Below, one piece after another: positions 1-5,426 of a stretch of 5,426 nt of DNA. Numbering within the stretch: position 1 is the stretch's first letter; each line of letters starts with the position of its first letter. The notes beneath the pieces are model-generated. The model did not search any database and had not been told where the DNA came from. It saw only the letters and a program-made list of their open reading frames with translations. The position numbers and the translations under genes are program-made. The DNA comes from Nitrospirae bacterium GWC2_56_14 (GTDB taxonomy: Bacteria > Nitrospirota > UBA9217), in the NCBI GenBank assembly GCA_001803705.1, contig MHDY01000014.1, positions 1 to 5,426 on the forward strand, in the 5' to 3' direction.

Positions 1-854
1 ACATGAGAATCGCCCAGTATCTTCCAGATACGGGGTATGGCGTTTTTTGCGTTCTCCACGGTGGCATGAAGCACGCTGCCGAATATGGCGGTCTCTATCC
101 CCTGCTGATCGAGGGCATCCATGGCTGCGACGAGCGGGTCCGCTTCTATTTCGAGAACATCGCGCGACATGAACTCCTTGCGCAGTTGATTCGGCGTCCC
201 TGCAGCAATGATCGTGCCCCGGTAAATAAGCGCAAGCCGGTCGCAATAGTCGGCTTCATCCATATAGTGCGTCGTGACAAATACCGTGGTCCCGCCTTTT
301 GCCATCTCATGGATCAGGTTCCAGAAGTTCCTGCGTGATATGGGGTCCACGCCGGAGGTCGGCTCATCAAGGAACAGTATGGACGGCTCGTGCAGAATGG
401 CGCAGCCCAGGGCAAGCCGTTGTTTGAAACCGCCCGGCAAGGTCCGCGTGATGGTGACCCTCTTGTCCTGAAGCCCCGCCATTCCCAGGACCAATTCCTT
501 GCGCTCCGCTTTCTTCAGTTCCGGAACGCTGTAGATGCCGTTATAAAAGTTGATATTTTCCTCAACGGTCAAATCGTCATACAGAGAGAATTTCTGCGAC
601 ATGTAGCCGATGTTCTGCTTGATCTCCTCGGATTGGGTAATGATGTCGTAACCACCCACGGTCCCGGTCCCGGACGTAGGCAAGATCAATCCGCAGAGCA
701 TGCGGATCGTTGTGGACTTGCCGGCGCCGTTCGGGCCGAGGAAACCGAAGATCTCCCCTTTCGCGACCTCGAGGGCAATGTGGTCGACGGCCGTGAAGTC
801 TCCGAATGTGCGGGTGAGATTGTCAATTTTAACGGCAATGTTGTTGTTATTCAT
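1..854 (-). CDS. ABC-2 type exporter ATPase, YbhF C-terminal-half-like (3' end outside window)
   Basis: This is the nucleotide-binding subunit of an ABC-2 type exporter, expected to power membrane permeases encoded beyond the left edge. It acts on the cytoplasmic face of the inner membrane. Reading the minus strand from the ATG at 852-854 gives 284 open codons to the window edge, close to a full single-domain ATPase. Visible motifs are Walker A GPNGAGKST (40-48), Q-loop Gln87, a signature reading LPGGFKQR (139-146) instead of LSGG, Walker B ILFLDEP (159-165) with catalytic Glu164, D-loop SGVD (167-170) and H-loop His196 in TTHYMDEAD. From memory, E. coli YbhF also has a non-canonical signature in its C-terminal half. 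The ribosome binding site is weak (GAGTGAG just upstream), and an 18-nt gap separates the ATG from a palindromic repeat. Family assignment is firm; the substrate is unknown. Confidence 0.93.
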   Translation of the reverse strand, partial: MNNNNIAVKIDNLTRTFGDFTAVDHIALEVAKGEIFGFLGPNGAGKSTTIRMLCGLILPTSGTGTVGGYDIITQSEEIKQNIGYMSQKFSLYDDLTVEENINFYNGIYSVPELKKAERKELVLGMAGLQDKRVTITRTLPGGFKQRLALGCAILHEPSILFLDEPTSGVDPISRRNFWNLIHEMAKGGTTVFVTTHYMDEADYCDRLALIYRGTIIAAGTPNQLRKEFMSRDVLEIEADPLVAAMDALDQQGIETAIFGSVLHATVENAKNAIPRIWKILGDSH

Positions 855-872
855 ATGCTCACTCGAAGATCA

Positions 873-949
873 CCCTCCCTTAATCCTTCCCATCGAGGGA
901 GGGGCTACGGAATAATATCCCTCCCCTTGTGGGAGGGATTAAGGGAGGG
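873..949. repeat. 77-bp near-perfect palindrome (REP-like element) between the two ATPase genes
   Basis: The outer 14 bases, CCCTCCCTTAATCC at 873-886, are exactly inverted at 936-949. With one mismatch the match extends to 20 bases (873-892 against 930-949). After a four-base divergent patch the pairing resumes with a GGGAGGG tract, so the arms cover about 31 nt each around a 15-nt centre (904-918). Each arm can also fold alone, for example CCCTCCC (919-925) with GGGAGGG (931-937). The element nearly abuts the stop codon of the upstream ATPase (952-954) and ends 18 nt before the next start. It resembles dispersed intergenic palindromic repeats. In the operon mRNA it would form a long hairpin without a following U-tract, so mRNA stabilisation or attenuation is more likely than intrinsic termination. 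That role is inference. Confidence 0.85.
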
Positions 950-951
950 GG

Positions 952-1869
952 CTATTTTTCAACCATGGAAATAAACACGTCCTCCAGCGACGGAAGAATA
1001 TCCCGGTAATCCTTTACGTCGATACCCAGGCGTTTCAGATTGGCGATGATCTCAGCGGCCGGCACTTTCTTCTCGACCATAATATGCAACCGATCCCCAT
1101 ACAAGCTCACACTGGTCACTCCTCCCAGATTTTTCACCAGATCGACGGATGAACGCGCATCGTCCGACCAAACCTCGATCATGGGCTGATGGAGCGAGTT
1201 TCTGACGTTTTTCGGCACGTCCTCGATCAGGATTCTCCCCTTGTGCATCAAGCCGATCCTGGTGCACCGCTCCGCCTCATCAAGATAGGCAGTCGAAACC
1301 ATGATCGTTACTCCCTCCTTGAGAAGACCGTACAATATCTTCCAGAAGTCCCTGCGAGACACCGGGTCAACGCCGTTGGTCGGCTCATCGAGGAACAGTA
1401 CCTGGGGAGTATGGATCAGCGCGCAGGCAAGGCCGAGCTTCTGCTTCATCCCGCCCGAGAGCTTGCCGGCCAATCTATCCTTGAAGGGCGTCAGGTTGCT
1501 GAACCCGAGCAGCCGCTCTGTACGGGCAGCTCGTTCTTTCCCGGGCACTTCATAAATATCGGCATAGAAGATGATGTTCTCCATGACGGTCAGATCTTCG
1601 TAGAGGCCGAACCGCTGGGACATGTAGCCGATCTTTTCCTTGATCAACTCGCCTTCCGAGAGAATTGAGTGCCCTGCAACCGAAGCGTCGCCCGACGTTG
1701 CGTCCATGATGGCAGCAAGAAGCCTCATCGTCGTCGTCTTCCCCGCCCCGTCCGGACCCACAAGGCCGTAAAGTTCACCTTTTTGAATATCCAGATTCAA
1801 GTGATCGACAGCGTTAGTTTCGCCGAAGGATTTGGTGAGATTTGCTGCTTTGATTATCCCTTCACTCAT
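952..1869 (-). CDS. ABC-2 type exporter ATPase, YbhF N-terminal-half-like
   Basis: This is a 305-residue ATP-binding subunit, full length for a single ABC ATPase, predicted to dimerise with the product of the next gene in the operon. Motifs are Walker A GPDGAGKTT (38-46, with Asp where most ABC proteins have Asn), Q-loop Gln85 in YMSQRFGLYEDLTV, signature LSGGMKQK (137-144), Walker B VLFLDEP (157-163) with Glu162 and D-loop NGVD (165-168). The usual H-loop histidine is replaced by Ala194 in STAYLDEAE. The GPDGAGKTT and LAGKLSGGMKQKLGLAC segments closely match what I recall of the N-terminal half of E. coli YbhF, which also lacks this histidine. Residues after about 215 form the C-terminal extension common in drug-export ATPases. 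It starts 29 bp after the adaptor gene, with AAAGGA 11 nt before the ATG. The substrate is unknown. Confidence 0.95.
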   Translation of the reverse strand: MSEGIIKAANLTKSFGETNAVDHLNLDIQKGELYGLVGPDGAGKTTTMRLLAAIMDATSGDASVAGHSILSEGELIKEKIGYMSQRFGLYEDLTVMENIIFYADIYEVPGKERAARTERLLGFSNLTPFKDRLAGKLSGGMKQKLGLACALIHTPQVLFLDEPTNGVDPVSRRDFWKILYGLLKEGVTIMVSTAYLDEAERCTRIGLMHKGRILIEDVPKNVRNSLHQPMIEVWSDDARSSVDLVKNLGGVTSVSLYGDRLHIMVEKKVPAAEIIANLKRLGIDVKDYRDILPSLEDVFISMVEK

Positions 1870-1898
1870 GTATGCTATTGTCCTTTGAACTTTAACTT

Positions 1899-2726
1899 TT
1901 ACTTGAGCTGGATCTTCACGTCCGCCGGCATGCCCGGCTTCAGCTCATCATTCATGTTCTGTACGCTGACCTTTACACCGAAAACGAGTTTCACCCGTTC
2001 CTCCTGCGTTTGCACCGCTTTTGGAGTAAATTCCGCTTCCGATGAAATGAACGTGACTAAACCCGGATACCTTTTATCGGGATAGGAGTCCGTGGTGACC
2101 TCGACCTGCTGCTCCAGCTTCACGAAGCCAAGCTTGTCCTCTTTCACGTAAACTTTTATCCATGTATTTTCCAGATCGCCTATGGTTACGATGGGGGTCC
2201 CCGCGGACACGGTCTCACCCTCTTCCACATTCTTCTTGAGCACTATGCCCGAAAGGGGGGCATAAATTATTGTATCGCTTAATTTTATGCCGGCATTCTT
2301 AAGCGCTGCGCTCGCTTGCCGCACCTGTGAAACCGTGACCTCATAGGTGGATTTCGCGCCATCCATCTGCTGCTGGGAAATGGCGCCCTCATGAAAAAGC
2401 ATCTCCGCCCGGTCATAATCCCGTTTTGCTTTATCAAGCTGCGCCTCCACATTCTGAAGCGCAGCCCTGCTCTGCGCTACCTGGGTCTCATGTTCCGCGC
2501 CGTCGAGCACGGCGATCTTGTCACCTTTTTTAACCGAACGGCCTTCATCGGTAAACAGCGTCTGAACTCTCCCGGGAAGTTTGAACCCCACATTCACCTC
2601 GGTCACCTCCACGTTTCCCGACAATACCAGGACGTCTTGTTCAGGAGAATTTGCGAAGCGATAGGCCAGTGCGGCGGCAACGCCCGCGGCAAGAAGAATA
2701 CCCACGACAATCAATCTCTTTTTCAT
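1899..2726 (-). CDS. HlyD/YbhG-family periplasmic adaptor (membrane fusion protein)
   Basis: This 275-residue adaptor of an ABC exporter is anchored in the inner membrane and spans the periplasm, probably toward an outer-membrane channel. It starts with MKKR and a hydrophobic segment (5-22), a signal anchor. Next come a first biotinyl-lipoyl-like half (about 35-77, FKLPGRVQTLFTDEGRSVKKGD), an Ala/Gln/Lys-rich coiled-coil hairpin (about 78-150), the second lipoyl half (about 152-185, YAPLSGIVLKKNVEEGETV), a beta-barrel domain (about 188-232) and a membrane-proximal end with the typical LKPGMPADVKI. It is shorter than E. coli YbhG (about 330 residues from memory), mainly through a shorter coiled coil. 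Its start lies 12 bp after the TetR stop. The GGAG ribosome binding site directly follows that TGA, which suggests translational coupling. Confidence 0.93.
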   Translation of the reverse strand: MKKRLIVVGILLAAGVAAALAYRFANSPEQDVLVLSGNVEVTEVNVGFKLPGRVQTLFTDEGRSVKKGDKIAVLDGAEHETQVAQSRAALQNVEAQLDKAKRDYDRAEMLFHEGAISQQQMDGAKSTYEVTVSQVRQASAALKNAGIKLSDTIIYAPLSGIVLKKNVEEGETVSAGTPIVTIGDLENTWIKVYVKEDKLGFVKLEQQVEVTTDSYPDKRYPGLVTFISSEAEFTPKAVQTQEERVKLVFGVKVSVQNMNDELKPGMPADVKIQLK

Positions 2727-2738
2727 TTCACGGTCTCC

Positions 2739-3350
2739 TCACGCTCTCACCGGCGTAATACACTTCTCATAGTTTTTCCAAAGTTTCATTCCCTCGGTCC
2801 TCAATGAGAAAGAAAAACCGCTCAAGGACCACCGCATGACCAGGACCTGCACCATGCCGATAAGCATGGCTGCCAGCGCCCGGCGGTCGACATCCGGGCG
2901 AATAGAACCAAGGCGCTGTCCGTCATGAAAGAGCACTTCCAAGCCCGAGGCATACAGCTCGATGTTCTTCAAAAATTCCTTTTTCAACCTCTTGTTATTG
3001 ATGTGCATCTCCTCGGAAAAGCCCAGGCGGGGGATCCCTTCGTTCTGTTCGATAAATTCAAGGTGCAGGAGAAATGCCCGTTTAAGCTTGAGGACCGGCC
3101 GGACGTGGCTGGCAAGAACGACCGCGAGGTTTTTCCTGATGGCGTCTCCGATGCCTTTTCCCGTCTCGAACAGGATTTCCTCCTTGTTCTTGAAATGGCG
3201 GTAGAGATTGGCCTCAGAAACACCGACCGCGCGTGCGATGGCCGAGGTCGTCAGGGCGCCCACACCTTTTTTCCCCACGATCCGCAATGCTGCCTGAACC
3301 ACCTGCTCCCGCCGCACGTCAGTCCGCATCTTGATCGCCGTTTTTTTCAC
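2739..3350 (-). CDS. TetR/AcrR-family transcriptional regulator, CecR-like position
   Basis: This is a probable ligand-responsive repressor of the exporter operon that it heads. With the chosen start it has 203 residues, normal for TetR proteins. The N-terminal DNA-binding domain covers about 13-60, with the helix-turn-helix in TTSAIARAVGVSEANLYRHF (34-53), followed by the usual KNKEEIL. The C-terminal helical part (about 65-203) is the variable ligand-binding and dimerisation domain, so the inducer cannot be read from it. I chose GTG at 3348-3350 because GGAAGG sits about 10 nt upstream. An in-frame GTG at 3357-3359 would add three residues, but it lies only 1-2 nt from that ribosome binding site; an ATG eight codons into the protein has no ribosome binding site. 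The E. coli ybhGFSR operon is likewise headed by a TetR gene (cecR). A palindromic operator upstream indicates autoregulation. Confidence 0.93.
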   Translation of the reverse strand: MKKTAIKMRTDVRREQVVQAALRIVGKKGVGALTTSAIARAVGVSEANLYRHFKNKEEILFETGKGIGDAIRKNLAVVLASHVRPVLKLKRAFLLHLEFIEQNEGIPRLGFSEEMHINNKRLKKEFLKNIELYASGLEVLFHDGQRLGSIRPDVDRRALAAMLIGMVQVLVMRWSLSGFSFSLRTEGMKLWKNYEKCITPVRA

Positions 3351-3360
3351 CAGGTTCACG

Positions 3361-3366
3361 TCCTTC
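3361..3366 (-). promoter_or_regulatory. Ribosome binding site that decides the TetR start
   Basis: On the minus strand AAGGA within GGAAGGAC lies about 10 nt before GTG 3348-3350, but only 1-2 nt before the longer in-frame GTG at 3357-3359. Spacing therefore favours the shorter protein. This is a sequence-based choice only. Confidence 0.6.
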
Positions 3367-3369
3367 CAG

Positions 3370-3399
3370 TTGTAAGTAAATGCTCACTTACATTATAGA
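3370..3399 (+). promoter_or_regulatory. Possible weak divergent promoter for the nuclease gene
   Basis: On the plus strand TTGTAA (3370-3375) and TATAGA (3394-3399) are separated by 18 bp, each hexamer matching consensus at four of six positions. The palindromic operator lies almost wholly in the spacer. If it is real, the TetR protein would control both directions. Hexamers of this quality occur by chance, so this is tentative. Confidence 0.25.
3371..3392. promoter_or_regulatory. Palindromic operator, probable TetR-family binding site
   Basis: The 22-bp site has nine-base arms TGTAAGTAA (3371-3379) and TCACTTACA (3384-3392), inverted with eight of nine positions matching around a four-base centre. 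It begins at the last base of the -10 hexamer of the TetR operon promoter and covers the expected transcription start near 3385. A bound dimer would therefore block initiation. Size, symmetry and position fit a TetR-family autorepressor, and the adjacent TetR gene is the obvious partner. Binding itself is inferred. Confidence 0.8.
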
Positions 3400-3420
3400 C
3401 ACGGTATGGTGCGGTGTCAA
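3392..3420 (-). promoter_or_regulatory. Consensus sigma70 promoter of the TetR-exporter operon
   Basis: Read on the minus strand, the -35 is TTGACA (3415-3420), the spacer is exactly 17 bp (3398-3414) and the -10 is TATAAT (3392-3397). Both hexamers are perfect consensus. The expected start near 3385 gives a leader of about 35 nt before the TetR GTG. Such a strong promoter next to a palindromic operator fits a system that is normally repressed and switched on by an inducer. Confidence 0.88.
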
Positions 3421-3500
3421 GGCGGGTATTTTCTCCTTGTTTTCGTCCGTCCGGTATGCGATAGTTGACCTGCTTCTGCAGCCGCTTCGTTTCCGGCGCG

Positions 3501-3506
3501 AAGGAG
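3501..3506 (+). promoter_or_regulatory. Ribosome binding site that decides the nuclease start
   Basis: AAGGAG lies 8 nt before the ATG at 3515-3517, an ideal arrangement. The reading frame stays open upstream to an ATG at 3380, but that codon sits within the TetR operator, has no such site, and would put a long charged segment ahead of the signal peptide. Confidence 0.8.
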
Positions 3507-3514
3507 AACCGTAC

Positions 3515-4078
3515 ATGTCCTGGATAGACAAACAGCCTGTTGTCATGCACCGGATCGTCATGAGCGCTGCCTGGTATTATGCCCTGATGGTGCTCTGCCT
3601 GAGCGTTCCAGCGTCATCGGTCCGTGCAGGCAGCACCTTGCCTGAGGCCAGGGTCATGGAGGTCAACGATGGCGATACCGTGGTCATCACCATGGAAGGC
3701 AAGACCTACCGGACCAGGCTTATCGGCATTGATGCCCCCGAAATGGGGCAGGAACCCTGGGGAAGAAAAGCGAAGAAGCATCTGCGCGAGCTGGTGAAAG
3801 GGACAGGCGGGATGGTCCGGGTGGAAACGGACATAACAAAGTACGACAAATATGACCGTCTTCTTGCCTATCTCTGGCTGGATGACCGGACCTTGATCAA
3901 TGAACTGATGCTCAGAGACGGATATGCCGTCCTGTTCACGATCCAACCCAACAGTACCCATGTGGAACGTCTGAAAAAAGCACAGCATGCGGCGCGGGAG
4001 AACCGTTCAGGCATTTGGGGGCCGAACGGGCTGACCGAAAGGCCGGGGGAATACAAAAAATCCCATCCCCGGAAATGA
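3515..4078 (+). CDS. Secreted thermonuclease-like protein (staphylococcal nuclease fold)
   Basis: This predicted exported nuclease has 187 residues and is a Ca2+-dependent phosphodiesterase by family. Residues 1-38 look like a signal peptide: a basic patch near His12-Arg13, a hydrophobic core (about 14-33) and a likely signal peptidase I cut after SSVRA. The SNase domain covers about 44-170. The active-site residues are recognisable by comparison with staphylococcal nuclease: the DGDT motif with Asp52 and Asp54, Arg68 in TRLIGIDAPE, Asp73, Glu76, and Arg115 in the YDKYDRLLAYLWLDD segment. All catalytic positions are present, so it is probably active. The C-terminal RENRSGIWG is typical of bacterial members. 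It is transcribed away from the exporter operon, and the next gene follows after 67 bp. Periplasmic or extracellular nucleic-acid degradation is the likely role; no specific pathway is indicated. Confidence 0.92.
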   Translation: MSWIDKQPVVMHRIVMSAAWYYALMVLCLSVPASSVRAGSTLPEARVMEVNDGDTVVITMEGKTYRTRLIGIDAPEMGQEPWGRKAKKHLRELVKGTGGMVRVETDITKYDKYDRLLAYLWLDDRTLINELMLRDGYAVLFTIQPNSTHVERLKKAQHAARENRSGIWGPNGLTERPGEYKKSHPRK

Positions 4079-4132
4079 AAAGGTCCGGCAGCGATATTGT
4101 CGCATAATATAAGTTCTGATGCCTTTTCTCAC

Positions 4133-4139
4133 AAAGGAG
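4133..4139 (+). promoter_or_regulatory. Strong ribosome binding site of the M20 peptidase gene
   Basis: AAAGGAG lies 6 nt before the ATG at 4146-4148 and supports that start. I saw no convincing promoter or terminator in the 67-bp gap after the nuclease gene, so co-transcription with the nuclease is possible. Confidence 0.8.
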
Positions 4140-4145
4140 CCTTGC

Positions 4146-5426
4146 ATGAACAGCAACGACCTTGCCTCAGCTCTTGCGCACTTCAACAAAAAGCGATCGG
4201 CCTATCTCGACGACCTGAAGGAACTGGTCCGGATCCCCAGCATCAGTTTCCCGGGTTTTGACCCGGAACCGGTCAGGCGCAGTGCGGAATTCACCTCCCG
4301 CATGCTCTCTGCAACCGGGCTCACCGATGTCCGCATCCTTGATCCCGGCCAGGGGCACCCTGCGGTCTTCGGGCAATGGACCCAGGCACCGGGGAAGCCG
4401 ACCATTCTACTGTATGCCCACCACGATGTGCAGCCCACGGGCCGCGAGACGCTCTGGACTACGCCCCCCTTTGATCCGGTCGTTCGGAACAACAGGCTCT
4501 ATGGCCGGGGAACAGCCGACGACAAGGGAGGCGCGGTCATGCATGCTGCCGCCATAGGGTCCTGGCTAGCCGCGTGCGGCCGGTTGCCGATCAATGTCAA
4601 GGTCCTGATCGAGGGCGAAGAAGAGGTCGGATCGACCAATCTCTACAAGCTCCTGGAGCAGCATCGCGGGCTCTTTGCCGCCGATGTGGTGCTGATCGCC
4701 GACAGCGAGCATTTTGACAGCAGCGTGCCCACCCTTACTGCTTCGCTTCGCGGCATTGTGACCGTCAATGTCGAGGTCCGCTCCCTGGCTTCCAGCGTCC
4801 ATTCAGGCACCTGGGGCGGCCCGCTGCCGGACCCAGTCCTGGCCCTTTCGAAAATGCTGGCAACACTGGTGGACGAGCAGGGCCGGCCCGCTATCCCCGG
4901 CCTGGGGAAGAAGGTCCATTCTCTGTCTGCGGCGGAAAAGGCCGCGCTCGACGCGCTCCCTTTTCGCGAAGCCCTGTACCGGAAACAGTCCACCCTGCTG
5001 GAGAGCGTGGGGATCACCGGCGGAACGGGTTCGGTCTACGAAAAGATGTGGTACCGGCCATCCATTGCCGTGAACGCCATTGAAGCCAGCAGCAGAAAAC
5101 AGGCGGCGAACATCATTAACGACGCGGCCTGGGCCCGTGTGGGCATCAGGATCGTTCCGGACATGGACCCGCAGGAGACCCTGGACCTGCTCACCCGCCA
5201 TCTGCGCCAGCATGCTCCCTGGGGCGTAGCCGTGACGATCGAACCCGAATCTCCTTCGCACTGGTGGAAGACCGATACCAGCGGTCCGGCCTTCGAAGCT
5301 GCCCGGTATTCCCTGGAGCAGGGGTACGGCAGAAAGCCCGTGGTCATCGGGGCCGGCGGGTCCATTCCGTTCGTGCAGACGATCACGGATGCGCTCGGCG
5401 GCGTTCCAGCCCTGCTGTTCAGCGTC
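4146..5426 (+). CDS. M20-family metallopeptidase / dipeptidase (3' end outside window)
   Basis: This is a di-zinc hydrolase of the M20 (ArgE/DapE/ACY1/CPG2) family, probably a cytoplasmic dipeptidase or amidohydrolase, since no signal peptide is seen. All 427 codons in the window are open; the family usually runs to about 450-480 residues. Zinc and catalytic motifs are YAHHDVQP (His92 ligand, Asp94), GRGTADDKGG (Asp125 bridging ligand), EGEEEVGS (Glu159 base, Glu160 ligand) and ADSEHF (Asp186 ligand). The lid/dimerisation domain (about 200-320) carries SVHSGTWGG with His219, the residue that reaches the partner subunit in carnosinase-type enzymes. The last zinc-binding histidine lies beyond the edge. 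The DVQP and HSGTWGG motifs favour the CNDP/dipeptidase branch over DapE or ArgE. The exact substrate cannot be decided, and no neighbouring pathway gene helps. Confidence 0.94.
   Translation, partial: MNSNDLASALAHFNKKRSAYLDDLKELVRIPSISFPGFDPEPVRRSAEFTSRMLSATGLTDVRILDPGQGHPAVFGQWTQAPGKPTILLYAHHDVQPTGRETLWTTPPFDPVVRNNRLYGRGTADDKGGAVMHAAAIGSWLAACGRLPINVKVLIEGEEEVGSTNLYKLLEQHRGLFAADVVLIADSEHFDSSVPTLTASLRGIVTVNVEVRSLASSVHSGTWGGPLPDPVLALSKMLATLVDEQGRPAIPGLGKKVHSLSAAEKAALDALPFREALYRKQSTLLESVGITGGTGSVYEKMWYRPSIAVNAIEASSRKQAANIINDAAWARVGIRIVPDMDPQETLDLLTRHLRQHAPWGVAVTIEPESPSHWWKTDTSGPAFEAARYSLEQGYGRKPVVIGAGGSIPFVQTITDALGGVPALLFSV

Noticed and set aside
873..960. Palindrome plus a downstream CTATTTTT on the plus strand as an intrinsic terminator
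   Set aside because: The T-run follows only on the plus strand, where there is no gene to terminate. In the direction of the exporter operon no U-tract follows the hairpin.
3..974. Long plus-strand open frames opposite the second ATPase (3-338, 390-974)
   Set aside because: They are antisense to a gene with all ABC motifs, show no recognisable domain, and the longer one runs through the palindromic repeat.
3351..3359. Longer TetR start at the GTG of 3357-3359
   Set aside because: The only good ribosome binding site lies 1-2 nt from it, too close for initiation; the GTG at 3348-3350 is better placed.
3380..3514. Upstream extension of the nuclease to an ATG at 3380
   Set aside because: That ATG lies in the TetR operator and has no ribosome binding site. 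The ATG at 3515 has AAGGAG at ideal spacing and begins a plausible signal peptide.
4079..4145. Promoter or terminator in the gap before the peptidase (CATAAT near 4103; small GCGA/TCGC hairpin at 4091-4103)
   Set aside because: No -35 at suitable spacing, and the hairpin has only four base pairs and no T-run.
4202..5386. Minus-strand open frames opposite the M20 peptidase
   Set aside because: They are shadows of a continuous gene with all expected metal-binding motifs and have no recognisable features of their own.

Overview
The window looks like bacterial chromosome of moderately high G+C content. Gene families, an ABC-2 exporter operon of the E. coli ybhGFSR/cecR type and a REP-like CCCTCCCTTAATCC palindrome suggest a Gram-negative, possibly a Desulfobacterota- or Nitrospirota-like lineage. 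There is no rRNA or other phylogenetic marker here, so that placement is a guess. I see no tRNA, rRNA, CRISPR array, insertion sequence or phage gene.

Left two-thirds (about 1-3420), minus strand: a drug or toxic-compound exporter operon, read right to left. A textbook sigma70 promoter (TTGACA, 17 bp, TATAAT) carrying a 22-bp palindromic operator drives a TetR-family regulator. This is followed by a periplasmic adaptor (HlyD/YbhG type) and two separate ABC ATPases. The second ATPase runs off the left edge; ABC-2 permease genes would be expected beyond it. The two ATPases resemble, in order, the N- and C-terminal halves of the single fused E. coli protein YbhF. Here they are separate genes, with a 77-bp near-perfect palindrome filling most of the gap between them.

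The two ATPases are asymmetric. The first has an intact LSGG signature but has lost the H-loop histidine. The second keeps the histidine but has LPGG in place of LSGG. In a head-to-tail heterodimer both defects fall in the same composite ATP site, leaving one canonical site and one degenerate site.

Right third (about 3370-5426), plus strand: a secreted staphylococcal-nuclease-like protein, divergent from the TetR operon, and then an M20-family metallopeptidase that runs off the right edge. Neither has an obvious functional link to the exporter. A weak divergent promoter overlapping the TetR operator could place the nuclease under the same regulator, but this is speculative.

Nothing here amounts to a wholly new system. 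The points most worth a second look are the split, asymmetric ATPase pair, the palindrome between the two genes, and the strong promoter with its operator.
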